Shown piece by piece: positions 12,717 to 24,700 of a stretch of DNA of 64,000 bases. The notes below the pieces were generated by a model that ran no database searches, had not been told where the DNA came from, and worked only from the letters and a program-made list of their open reading frames with translations. Numbering within the stretch: the stretch's first letter is position 1; each line of letters begins with the position of its first letter. Source of the stretch: Brachionus manjavacas (lineage: Eukaryota; Rotifera; Eurotatoria; Ploima; Brachionidae); contig JAHQIY010000005.1 in assembly GCA_019054805.1 (NCBI GenBank), forward strand, positions 2,711,501 through 2,775,500, given 5' to 3'. The position numbers and the translations under genes are program-made.

Positions 12717-12747
12717 TATAAATATACCTCGGCTCCGAGTTCAGTTC
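12717..12747 (+). promoter_or_regulatory. Candidate core promoter (TATA box plus initiator)
   Basis: TATAAATA at 12717-12724 is followed by TCAGTTC at 12741-12747, which matches the arthropod-style initiator. The A of the initiator is 26 bases from the first T of the TATA box, slightly short of the usual ~30. The transcript would head towards the ETS start 1.34 kb downstream, with a 5' UTR intron ending at 13968 as one possibility. Prediction only. Confidence 0.35.
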
Positions 12748-12900
12748 TTAGTTTGAAAAAGAAAAATATTTTCCCGTTTCTTGCGAGCTCGGCTGTTATC
12801 TCGGCCAAAACTAGGTTATAGACTCTTTTAACATATTCAGACCAGAACTACTATTAAGGAAGAAGAAACAAAATAGATATGCAGACAGAAGTTGTTTTTA

Positions 12901-13161
12901 ATATACATATATATATATATATTTAGAGAGAGAGAGAGAGAAATTATCTGCTTTAATTGGACTCCGGTATATCATTGCAAATCAATCAATATGTTTTATA
13001 TTTATTTTTTTATGTTAGATACCGTAAAAAGTTAGATTATTTCTTTTTTTCTTTTTTTTTCTTTATTTTTGTTCATTATTTATCTAGCAGCTTAGACGGG
13101 TTGTGTTCAAGCAAGAGAGAGAGAGAGAGAGAAGAAAAAGAAGAAGAAGAAGAAAAAGAAA
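12901..13161. repeat. AT and GA repeats and a 49-nt homopurine tract
   Basis: A TA-rich run (about 12901-12922) passes into (GA)n at 12925-12941. At 13113-13161 is an unbroken homopurine tract made of GA and GAA units. Opposite-sense pyrimidine tracts lie at 13272-13291 and 13892-13933. ORFs called across these tracts are low-complexity artefacts. Confidence 0.75.
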
Positions 13162-13891
13162 TGGCAAAAAACAAACAACACAAGTTTTGCATGCAGTTGA
13201 AACTGTTTGAAGACCACGTGACAGCACTTCCCGTCGGCCTGTGCCAGCCAGGCCCACAGCTTAGAGCAAAATTTCTTCTTCTTCTTTTTTTGTTTGCATT
13301 TGCATTTTCAAATTTCAAATTAAAAAAAAAAACACTGCTAGAGCTTTTGATGGTTGGTGTTGCAACCATTTTTAGATTTTAGAATTAAACATCGATTTCG
13401 AATAGAGTGCAAACAAGAAAAAGAAAAAGTTGGCTCGACACACAGCAATGGAAAAAAGCAAACCGAGTCTAACACAAAGAGCCAAACTTCCTTTAACTCT
13501 TGTGTAAATGAATTGGATTGAAAAAGCAAGAGAGAAAACGCAAAAGCATGCAAGTCTTGTTCTTTGTTCGCAAAACTAAATCAGAGCTATAAAATTTTAG
13601 CAAATAGACGTCTTTGAGTTGAACGCACCAGAAATTGACCCAATTCGATGTCCTCATTTTGCATTCTAGACTGGAATTCGATCCAACTTAAACATTTGAC
13701 TGTCTTTTTTTTCTCTCTTTTTCTCTCTTTTAAATTTATTTTTTTTGTAAATCAACTAGTCAATGATTTTAAATTCATGATAATTAGTCTATGTGACCTC
13801 GATTTCAAAAATTTACCTTTGAAATTTTACAAAATTGATACCCGACAAAATCGACCAGAAGCGAATACCAAACAATACAAAATTTCTACTA

Positions 13892-13968
13892 CTTCTTCTT
13901 CTTTTTCTTTTTCTTCTTCTTCTTTTTTTTTCTATATTTTACCTTTTTTTTCAACCTAAATTTTTCAG
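13892..13968 (+). promoter_or_regulatory. Long pyrimidine tract and strong 3' splice acceptor before the ETS start
   Basis: A 42-nt homopyrimidine tract (13892-13933), more T-rich sequence, and TTTTTCAG ending at 13968 make the most convincing acceptor in the window. The coding exon would then begin at 13969, with 111 bases of 5' UTR before the ATG at 14080. This implies an upstream noncoding exon. Confidence 0.5.
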
Positions 13969-14079
13969 ACTTTTATTTAAAAAAAAATTTTTTTTTTTTC
14001 TATTTAGACTTTTATTTGAAGAAAAAATCTTTGGTGCTAAATGTTCTAGAAATTGTAGTCTTCCGCAAACAAAACAAAA

Positions 14080-15498
14080 ATGAAACCAGAAATTGTCACA
14101 TTCGAACGAAAGCGCACGGCCAACTTGGAAAGTCTGATTGGCAACTTGAAAGTGCGCAAGATGAGCGAAACGCCCAAGCAGCATCAGCAGCAGCATAAAA
14201 TGCACTCGTTGTACGTGGAAGTGTCGGGCAGCGATTGTTCGCGGTCCACGCCGCCTCTGTCCTCGTCGTCGCCATCGGTGTCGCCTTCGTCCATGTCGCC
14301 GGACTCGCCCCTCCAGTCAAACGTTTCCTCATCTCTGTCTTCCATTTCCTCATCAAGCATGGCCACTGCATCTAACTCGTCCAAATCGCGCTCACTCCTG
14401 CCCAAGTACAGATGGATGACCGAGTCCTCGCCGCATCCGCAAGCGTTCAAAGACGAGCTCGAGTGCAAGAAACTCGAGGCGCAGCTTTACCAGGCGCCAA
14501 ATTGTGCAGAAAAAGTCAAAAAGGCCAAAAACTCCAAAAAATCTGACGCGGCCAAAAGTGCAAGCAGCAAAGCGAATGAAGACCCGAGCCGGGCAATCAA
14601 ATTCTACGACGACTACATCGACTTCAGGGGCGACATTCTGCGTCGTCCGCCCAATTCTAAAAACTGCCGCATCCTATGGGAATACTTGTTCCTGCTGCTG
14701 TCCAATCCATCCTACAGCTCTGTGATCAAGTGGGAAGACGACACCAAAATGATATTTCGCATTGTGCAGGCCGAAAAGCTGGCCGCCCTTTGGGGCCTGC
14801 AGAAAAATCGCCTCGGAATGACTTATGAGAAATTGTCGCGCGGCATGAGGTACTACTACCCGAACAACATAATTGCCCGCGAGCCTGGCAGGCGACTTTT
14901 GTACAGATTCATGCGCCATCCTGATGAGATTAAAAAATTTGTCAAAAAAAATGGCACCTACATGCTGAAAAAAACAAAGCAAACTAGTAAAAAAGACGAA
15001 GCCAGCCTGGACGACTCGGGAGTAGATGAGCCGTCTAGGATCAAAAGTGAAGAGATCGAAGAGGAGTACATTGAGGACGAGGCCGAGCTGGACTCGCACG
15101 CCGCCGAATCCGTCGACTCGGACAAAGTTGCCGAGTCGAACAAAAATAGTGCTTTGGGAGCGCTGGGCCAAAATCCGGTCCAGTTCTATTCCGATTTGTA
15201 TCAGTACATGTATCAGGCGCAAATGGCGGCAGCGGCTCAAATGAACCTGCCCGGTCAATTTTTGCTTAGGGGACAGAGTGAACAAAATCTGAATGAGCCC
15301 ATGATGAAACAACTGGTGAGTTTGTTGGCCCAGCAGCAGGGCTTCAATTTGAACAAGTTAAAAAACGGTGCATCTGATTCCTCGTCGTTCTCTTCTAACT
15401 CATCAACGCATTCAATTGAGTCCGAGTCGAATCTGAATGAGCTGGCGGCACATCCGCTTAATCTGAGCACTGGTTTGAAGAAAAAATTTCAAAGATAA
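14080..15498 (+). CDS. ETS-domain transcription factor, ETV6/Yan-like
   Basis: A sequence-specific DNA-binding regulator, 472 residues in one coding exon. The ETS domain spans about 196-281: ILWEYLFLLL, IKWEDD, IFRIV, LAALWG, the recognition helix MTYEKLSRGMRYYY, and REPGRRLLYRFM before HPDEI. The RLLFRFM-x-x-PDEI style is closest to vertebrate ETV6/7, and next to fly Yan. No Pointed/SAM domain is visible, although ETV6 and Yan both have one; it could lie on missing upstream exons. The N-terminus is Ser/Pro-rich. An IKSE motif at 321-324 followed by acidic residues fits a SUMO site. PLNLS at 459-463 fits a CtBP-binding motif, which suggests repression. Coding DNA is much richer in G+C than the flanks. 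The ATG is the first in frame after the inferred acceptor. The gene converges on the laminin gene. Confidence 0.92.
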   Translation: MKPEIVTFERKRTANLESLIGNLKVRKMSETPKQHQQQHKMHSLYVEVSGSDCSRSTPPLSSSSPSVSPSSMSPDSPLQSNVSSSLSSISSSSMATASNSSKSRSLLPKYRWMTESSPHPQAFKDELECKKLEAQLYQAPNCAEKVKKAKNSKKSDAAKSASSKANEDPSRAIKFYDDYIDFRGDILRRPPNSKNCRILWEYLFLLLSNPSYSSVIKWEDDTKMIFRIVQAEKLAALWGLQKNRLGMTYEKLSRGMRYYYPNNIIAREPGRRLLYRFMRHPDEIKKFVKKNGTYMLKKTKQTSKKDEASLDDSGVDEPSRIKSEEIEEEYIEDEAELDSHAAESVDSDKVAESNKNSALGALGQNPVQFYSDLYQYMYQAQMAAAAQMNLPGQFLLRGQSEQNLNEPMMKQLVSLLAQQQGFNLNKLKNGASDSSSFSSNSSTHSIESESNLNELAAHPLNLSTGLKKKFQR

Positions 15499-18400
15499 TT
15501 AATCAAAATTAAGAAGTAAAACCCTCAGTCCCAATGCTAATAACCTGTTGTTTGGCCTATATTCTTTTCTTTTTTTTCTTTTTTTTTTTTGATAATTTTA
15601 TTTTGGCAAAAACCAAAAATGCATTTAAATTGTTCTTTTTAACATTTTTGTTACCAAGTCTTTTTATTTTATTTTCCATTTAAACTGAAATGAAGTTAAA
15701 CGAATTAAGTTGTTTTTTTTTTTGTAAATATTTTATTGCCAATAAAAGAAATTATAGTTTAAATTTAAAGTTTGTCTTTCGATCGGTATTTCTATGGCTC
15801 TAGTGCAAACATTTTTTTCATATGAGCTTTCTAATTGTAATTAGGGCTATGGTTAAATGAAATGACAATTGAAAAGTTCTTCTTTTTTTAAAAAAAATTT
15901 TTTTTGATTGTCTCTTGATTCCGTCTGATAAATGCTAAATTTTGTTTGAAATGAAATAATTTCAAAAAAGAAGGATCAAAAAAGCGATTTCATTTTTTTT
16001 TGCATTATTGTTACTTTAGTTGCTTATAAATCCTTGAAATTTATGTTTTTTTTTTTTTTGAAAATTTTAAATGCCGTGTTTTTTTTTTTCTTGAAATTTT
16101 TTAGTTTTTGGATAATTTTTAAATAAAAAGGATTTTTGATTTAAATAAAAACAATTAAATTGATACTTCATTTTTTTATTAATTCTAAATAAAAAAAATA
16201 TATTGGTGAATTCAAAGGTTTGTAGGTAGAATAAATTGATTTAAGTAGAGTCTTTATTTTTGAAAGGTCTTTTATTGTGAATAAAAAACTAAGAATCCAA
16301 ATCAATCATCCAAAACATTTATCATTCAAGTTTAATGCCTTAGGTACTGTCAATATTAAATTAAATTAGAATAATTCTAAATTCGATTAAAAAATATTGA
16401 AATCAGTCAAAATATAAAATTTATTTGAATAATTATATTTTTTATTATTTGCGTGATTCATAATGCTTTTCAAGATTTAAATTCAACTTTTTAAAAAATG
16501 CTTATTGAAAATTTAAAATCAAATTAACAAATGAGTATTATTTTTTTGTCTTTAACAAGTAATTTTTACAAAAAAATTCTCAAATTATTTATATTAAAAA
16601 TTTAAAACTTATTTTTGACCAAGATAATTGACTCAAATTTTATCACTTAATTTTAAAAAATGAATATAATTTTTTTTTTTTTTTGAAAATCAATTTTATA
16701 TTCTTTTATTTGTAAAATCAATTTAAAAATTGAAAGTAGCAAAAATAATAAATTGAAAAAATTGATTTCAAAAGATCATTATAATTTTTTTTATTTTCTA
16801 TTTCCATCGCATTTATCAATAAGTAATCTATTTTTTGTGTAAATTAAAGCATTTTTACAAAATTTTACATTTTTTATATTTATTATCTTATATTTATCTT
16901 CATAGCTTAAAAAAGCATAATTTGGTTGTAAAACTAACAAAAAATTACTTTAATAGATTTTTTCTTTTAAAAAGATGCGACGAATATTAATTAAAAATAA
17001 TGTGTGTGATAAAAAAATCAAAAAGTTTTATCACCAATTACATAACCTGAAAATATAAAATAATTCCAAAAATTTATCAAAAAGATTTTTAAAAATGCAA
17101 AATAAAGAATTTTCTTTTTCAGAAATTTTTTCAAAATTTTTATTTCTTTCACCAATTACGACTCTAATAATTAATTTTGAACAAGTTTGCTTACATAAAT
17201 GTTATTATGAAGATTCGAGTCTGTTTTAGTTTTTAACTTTTAATATTTGCTGTTAATATTTAATAGCTTAAATTTTATTTTTTTAATAAAAATTTTCCAA
17301 AAGCGTGGCCATTTGACAAGAAAAACAAAAAAATTCTTCATTCTGATAAATTAAAATAAAATAAAATATAAATGAAGATAATTCAAATAGTTTTGACTAT
17401 TTTAACTGAATCTTATTAAATTATTTCAGTTTTAAAAGAAATTTTTATTTTTCAAAAGGTTTTACAAATTAAAATTTGACTTAATATCAATCAATTACAA
17501 TCTTCAATAATTGAATTTGAGAGAACTTTCACAAGCATTTTCATTGCAAATAATTATAGGAAACAATAAAGATTTCTTTAAGATAAAAGTTTTAATAAAT
17601 GATTGATAGTTTTAAAAATATGGATTGATATAAACATATAAATTGTGTACATTTGTTTTAATTACTTGAGTTTATGTAACAAGATATTTTACAAAATTCT
17701 ATTATTTCTTTAATTGTGAAAAGTTTTATGAATGGAAGATTAATTTGACAATAAAATAAAAATAAACCAACCAAGCAAAAATTTAATCATTCAAAAATTG
17801 TCTTTAAATCTGCATTTAATTTTTTTATTTAAAAAAAAATATCTAAATAACTTACTAAATCATTAATTTAAATTAATTTTTTTAAACAAAAAAAAAACGT
17901 GAATGTCTGTTCAAAAAATTAATTTTTTAAATGAAAATTTAAGTTTTGAATAATTGAATAAAAAATATCCAAAAAAAAGGCTAAATTTTAATTTTAAGTT
18001 TTATATTTAAATTAAAAAAAATTAAAGCTAATAAATTTTTAATTCGATCACTTTACAGAGTTCTTCAATACAATTCAATCTTTTTAACTTAATTAACAAA
18101 TATTAGCCATAGACTCTATTTTGGTAATAAGATTAATTTACTAAAAAATTTTTTTTTAAATTCTTTTATTCAAAATAATTTGAAGAAAAAAAACTAATTA
18201 AGCTAAAATATTTTATCATAATCATTTTGGAATCTTAAATTTATTGATATTTTATTTTTTTTTAAAATAAATTCAAAAAATTCAAATTTATACTTGGTTA
18301 AGTTAATTTTAAGCCAATTAATGAAAAAAATTTTAGTTAATTGATTGATTTTAGATTTGGTTAGGTGTTCAAATAGCTTCCAATTTTTTTTTAAATTTTA

Positions 18401-18710
18401 TCTCATATTTCAAAATTATTAAAGAGATTTTTTCAAGTCTAATTAGTTAAATTCTTGTTAATTATTTATCATGAATAGATTTTAAAAGATTTAAAAATTT
18501 TAGAGTTCACAATTTCTATATAGTTAACATAGTTTGTTCTGATTTAGGGATATGTAGCTTTTAATTTTTTCACCAAAAGTTCAAAGACAACACAATTTTA
18601 TCTTTAGTTAATTATTACTATTATTAAAACGAAAATTGAATAATATTTCAAAAATTTTATTTATGTAAAAATGCTAATATTAATATTTTAAACCATTTGG
18701 CTAATACTAT
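15499..18710. other. 3' UTRs and spacer between convergent ETS and laminin genes
   Basis: About 3.2 kb of extremely A+T-rich DNA. On the ETS side it has TGTAAATA (15723-15730) and AATAAA (15741-15746). On the laminin side a minus-strand AATAAA lies at 18661-18656, about 50 nt past the laminin stop. No gene, RNA or mobile element is recognisable between them. Confidence 0.65.
15723..15746 (+). promoter_or_regulatory. PUF-type motif and poly(A) signal in the ETS 3' UTR
   Basis: TGTAAATA at 15723-15730 matches the Pumilio recognition element UGUANAUA. AATAAA follows at 15741-15746, about 245 nt after the stop. Such a motif can arise by chance in A+T-rich DNA. Confidence 0.45.
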
Positions 18711-21700
18711 CTATTTTAAAGGACAATAAGTGAGTACACCACTATTTAGTCTCATTTCAAGCAACACATTCTTCGAAGCACTCATTTGACCATTTTTAAT
18801 TTTTCTTAGTTCAACATCTCTAATGCAGCCAATGTATGGTTCATTAGTTTGACTAACTTCCCTATAAAGACTGTGCTCCGGCAAGGCACCAACATATAAA
18901 GTAGTCAAAACATCTAAATTCGAATTCAAAGCGCTCAAATCTTTGCTGAAGCCACTGTTTGACTCAGAACTTCGTAAATCTAAACTGATAAGGCCTTTTT
19001 CAGTCTTTCTTAATCTTAATTTTACCCAACTGGTATTGCACAGCTCATTACGTGAAAAATTCGGAATATATTTTATCATGTTCATATATCCATTTAAAAC
19101 AAGACTTAATTCCATTTCTCCATTAACAATTTCTAATAAAAAGTAATTATCTGGCTTTTCTTTGTCACCCATGTACAGCAAAACACCATTTTTAGTTCTC
19201 GATTTGAAATCGAGACTCAGTTCGAATGCTTCACTGAGACTCAATTGGTCATCAAGGCTTCCGTATCCATTCAGACCAGTGAAAAAAACTCCACTTTCGT
19301 GGCTATTCGAACAACTCATCAGATCCACTTTTTCCACTTTATTTCCCAAAAGTTTAAAACCAACATTAAAGTCAGACATACAGCCTATGAACGGTTCGCT
19401 AGTAATCAATTCTTTTTGAATCTGTGGCAAATTTATTTTGTCTTCGGAGCGCAAATTTCCGAAAAAGTATGGCTCAATTACATTCAAAAACGCTGAATTA
19501 CCCGGAGACATGCTCTCGATAGCTTCCAAAACAGTTGTGTTTGTTCTATCGGATACAGTCAGAGATCCGAGTTGCATGTCACGCTTTACAGTGGCTGTAT
19601 GGTAACGACCATCGCTGTAAATTCGCTTGGACTTTATGTGCATTAGACCAGAGCCGCAATCGAAAGCGTAGTTAATGTAGCCATTCTGCATCCAAATAGC
19701 AATGAAATCTTTACGGTGTATATCACTGGCGTAGAACATAAGACCATCTGATTCTAAAGTCCTAAATTTAAAGCTAATAAAACTAGATAGTTTAATTGGC
19801 AATTGTTCAATGACTTCCATTCTGCTTTGTTTGGTTAAACCGAATCTTAGACCGACTGGGCGTAGCATTGCCGTGTCATAGCTTGGCTTAAGGGCACACT
19901 CGTGATTTAATAAATAATCTGATTTTCTTATTTTCTGGGAGTATCGACTAAGAATAGGTTGATTTTGGGAATTTTGAAAGCCTATGGGATCCAAAGTGGA
20001 CCGAAACGAGCCTCTATAGCATTTAGAGAATTTTATATGAGAAGCTTTGTCTGTGGCTTTGGATAAATCAAGGACTTGGTCATTGTAGATGACTTGAATT
20101 AAACAACCCTCGAAATTCTGGAAGTTTTCGTCTGGTATTCGGACGTCTACTGGAGCGCCTGATATGAACACTTCATTTTTATTTGTAGGAGACAATGGCT
20201 GAATTGATCGGAACGACTGCAGCAAATTATCTACATACAAACTAATTTTGTTGTCTTTGATTGATACTAGAACATGATGTAAATTGTTATCATTCAAATT
20301 TTGAGCTAGAGACTTGATAGAAAAAGAGTTGCTAGGCTCATAGACTGTTAAAGTCAGGGCACCATCATTGAGCCTGAGCAATAGCTGATTATCGTCTTTG
20401 ACTCGATACAAAAGAACCCCATTGTGACTCAGAGAACTAAAGCTAATTCCCAGATTTTCACCCTCAACCAAATTTTGCTGTTTTAGATCAAATTTGATGA
20501 AACTTGGATACAAGCTGCTCTTTATCTCACATTGGTCGGACACACTCGGACAGTCAGGCTCTACATTGTGATATTTAAATTCTGATTTGTGCAAATCTTG
20601 GTTAAGATTTATCTGTTCAAAGCTGGCACCCAGCGATACCGATACTGATATGTAGCATCCAGTGAACGAGTTGAACAACGAGTCTTTGAATATTTTCTCC
20701 CTATCTGTAGTCATTATGCCACCAATGCACTGCTTACCATTTGATAAGGTGTAATACTTGTATGTATTATGAATCTTTTCGTCAATAAATGTCTCTCTTT
20801 CTTCATCAAGACGTTCGACTACTAAAAATTTCAGCTCAGAATTCATTTGCTGCATATTTCGTATCAATGAAACCTTTATTTAAAAGAAATTTTTGATATT
20901 TAATCTAATTTAATTATTTATTTGATTTTTAAAATAGATTAAATTTTCTTAAAAAAAACATTTCATTAAGTCATCTTTCAAAACGAATGTTTAGATGGAA
21001 TTTCCGGATTTTTTTTTTTGAAATAAAATATATCCAGCACAATTGAGTAAAAATTTTTAAAATGATAAAACATGATAATTATTGTAAAATCATAAATCAA
21101 TTCTGCAAGATATTACATTTTAAAATTTAAATTTTGTGCCCATTTTAAAGATTGATTGACCAAAAGTCTGCATCCGCCAAAAAAATTACACTCCATTCAA
21201 ACACTTAATTTTTTGGTATTCTCTTTTCTAAATCAGAATATTAAGATGATGCAAAATTGACTTAACGTAACATGTTGCAAAATCAATTTTTTAGCTTTCT
21301 TAAGAAAACTGATGAAGTTTAAAATTAAATTGAAGATTTATCTTGAAAAAATATTGGGACTTGTCAAATTTGATTATAAAAAAAAAATAGGAAATAAATT
21401 CCATGAACGATTTTTCACAGAGTTGAAGAAAAAAATTATTAAAGTAAAAATGATTTTTTTTTATAAAAAGAATGATCAGCAGGTCACAAAATTTATAATA
21501 AATAATAATTGTCCCTTTTCTATCCTAGTGGATAATGGGGAGGCGCTCATCTCTTTTTCAAGTACCTTTTGAGCAACGGCTTCGATCTGACACAGATCAA
21601 CTTACTGCATCAAGTTGATCATCTACAGCGCAATAACCTATAACCCAGTCGAAACTGTTCCCCCTATTTTTATGATGAAAGAGGTTTAAACATTCGCCCC

Positions 21701-24700
21701 GTGTTGCATAGATATTTTGAAGATTTTTTCACCCTCAGCGGGTTTTGATCCTCTGCTTGTATGACTAAATCATTCAGCTATTCGGGCTATTTAATTTATC
21801 ATAATGAAGAATTATTTTGTTATATTGTAAAATGGCCACGCATTTGGAAAACTTTTATTAAAAATCTTTAACACTTGCTAATATAAATTTTTTTAATTCT
21901 AATTAATTAATTTTTAAAATATTAAAAGTTAATAATTAAAACAGACTCACAAAATTTACCAGCCCCTAAATATTTTATCTTCTAGCTTTAGGCTTGATAG
22001 AAGCGATCTTATTCAAATTTTTGAAAAATAGATTTTATCTCAGTGCAGCATTAAATATTTATTCGTGTTTTTAATTTTTTAATTAAAAAAAGCTTGTGCA
22101 AAAAGTAAAAAAAAAAGTAATTTAAAGTATTTCAAAGTCAAATCAGTTACTTGACCTATAAAAATTCTTAAATAACTTTTTTTTAATTTTTAAATTTGAA
22201 GTCTTGACTTAAGTTTACTTTATGACTTTTGAAAAACTCTGATTATAAATGAAAAATTAACAAAAAAAAAAGATAAATAAGAAATATAATTAAATTAAAT
22301 TAGTTTTGTAAGAAATTTACAAAAAAAAATTAAATTTTTAAACTTTTTTATATTTGATACCGCACTAAAATCAAATCTTTTTTCTGATTAACTCATATTT
22401 TTATTAAAAATAAAATAAAGTTTTTTTCAATTTAACTGCCGGGACAGTTTTTAAAAAATAAAATTAAAACAGTTTCTTATTTTTATTGAATTTGTGCCCG
22501 CTTTTTTTCAAATAATATTATTTAATGCAGCATTAAATCCCAAAAATTCAAATATGGAGCAGATCTTACAATTTAAAAAAACTAGAACATGGGTGATATG
22601 GTTCTAAACGCTGAATTTTCGGGTTTTGATGCAGTGTTAAAAACAAGGGAATACAGAAAGATTATCTTAGCTATATAGCACTAAGTCTATCTCAGATTTC
22701 AAACTTTTCCTTTTAAATAAAATTTTAATAATAAAACAAACTAACTTAGATCTATTTTTTTGTTAAAAATTAAATTTGTGTTTTTTACCAACATCAAAAA
22801 ATATTTATTTAAAGTAGAAAAAATACCTTGATTGTGTGATAGTTGTTATCATTGAGTTTGTAGCTTGTCTGTGATGGACTGTAGTCAAAAAGTCGTAGTT
22901 TATTTTCAGCGCCATTGGCAAACACCACGTTTATGTGACCGTTCTCAAGATAGATTGCTAAATAATCGCGGTCATCTTTGTACCATAACCAAAGCAAACC
23001 ATTAGCCGACACAGTCTTAAACCTTAGTGTCACATCTAATTGTGGTCGATTGCGACCCGAAAATTTAAGCCTGGCTTTGTTTGTTTTACACATAAATGAC
23101 TCATCAAGGAAATAAACTCCGTTCTCTATTCGACTGTTCTCAATCTCTGTTTGCTTATCATCACTAGCCACAAATTTACGATTCAACTCTCCTTTTATAT
23201 TCCTTGCTTGTAAGTGATTCCATAGACCCAAGCTGTGAGTATTTAGTTTAACCGCATCCAAAGCACCTCTAAATTGGTTGTTATACGCAGATATTTGTCT
23301 CAAATCGTTTGGAATTTGAGAAACTGGGAATTGGCCAAGAATAATGCGTGCACCACTTTGGTCTAAATTAAACACGCTCGAATCTTCTATTGAACGCTTC
23401 GAAGTCTCTTGATAGTCATCTTCTGAGAATATTCTTAGATTTGCCAGTCTTGCTGTGCGGTCGAACTCAATCTTATGCCATTGATCATTGTTAATCTGCT
23501 GCTCAGTTGATAGCACCACTGCTTCAGAGTCATATGATGAAAGTTTATACTGAACGTGTGGTCTACCTTCGTGTAAATACATAGCCAAGTATTCGTTCGG
23601 ATTGCTAGCATTGAATATTAACATTAAAGGTGCATTTGACTCTTGGGTCTTCACATATAAGCTGCTTGTTGTAGTCATTGATGGATGAAGGTCAATTGGC
23701 GGTCTTAAATTGACCACAGAACTCTCATTGAATTTAACTGCAACTTCTATATCATTCACCATTTGACGAGTACTTTCTATTAATATCTTCAAATCGTAAA
23801 TATCTTTAGTTATCTTATCAAGTTGTTCATTGAAATCATTTTCTTCCAACAATTCTTGGACAATTTTAGTCAAATCAGGCGATGATGATTGAAGATTATC
23901 AATTGATTGCTCTATCGATTTAATTAATTGCTCGCCACTTGGCACATTGTCACTGCTTTCACCCGATATAGAGCCTTTGAGAGTATCCAGTGATTGTACT
24001 CGTTGAATTAAATCACGTGATTTTTGCTCATTCTTTTCCAAATCAATTTCTTGGGCATCCAATTCAGACTCCAAATTGCTCAAAATTTGGTCACTATTTA
24101 ATGTTTTATTTATCCAAAGGTCAATACTTTCCAACTCTTTAGCCAAGTTGTTCGCATCATGCTCCAAATTTGTATACTTAGAGCTCAACTCGTTGTAATC
24201 GGAGTTCGAACTCTGGACTTTTTTAATTTGTTCATTGGAAATTTCGGCCATTTCGGAGCCTTTTTCTTTTAACTTGTTGGCGCGTTCTTCCATCTCTTCC
24301 AGCTCTTGCTCGGCTCTGGTGTAGTTTTGTAGAACAGAAACACTATTGTCATGAGCATTCATAAGATCATCGGCTATTTTTTCGTAAACCTGAGCCATTT
24401 CAAAAGCAACTAGTCCTTGTTGAGATTGATCGAATTTTGACTTCCAACTAAGACCAATTTGAGTCATATTATTAGCTTTTTCTTCGGCTGATTTACATTT
24501 TTGAAGCAAATCTTCATATGTAGACTCGTGGTTGGAATACAAGACTTTCAAATCTTCAGCTTTATCATTCAATTCTTTTAGATCTTTGCCTGATTGCTTT
24601 TAAATTAAAATCGAATTAGTAGAGAAAAAACGAATGTTGAGGATTTTTTTAAATTCAAAAACTTCTTATACTTCTTTTTAGGCTTTAAAGAAGTACATTA

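Noticed and set aside
12957-13959. Several 70-140-codon open frames before the ETS gene
   Set aside because: They run through GA, GAA and poly-pyrimidine tracts and are low-complexity artefacts.
14096-15470. Long open frames antisense to and out of frame with the ETS exon
   Set aside because: They shadow a clear ETS coding frame, which is G+C-rich and so has few stops on any strand. They lack any domain.
21312-21572. Plus-strand 86-codon ORF in the last laminin intron
   Set aside because: Lys/Phe/Ile-rich composition is what A+T-rich noncoding DNA gives; it runs into the SINE-like element and matches nothing.
22037-22537. Repeated TGCAGCATTAAAT about 480 bp apart in laminin intron 10
   Set aside because: A 13-bp match alone, with no matching flanks or target duplication, is not enough to call an element.
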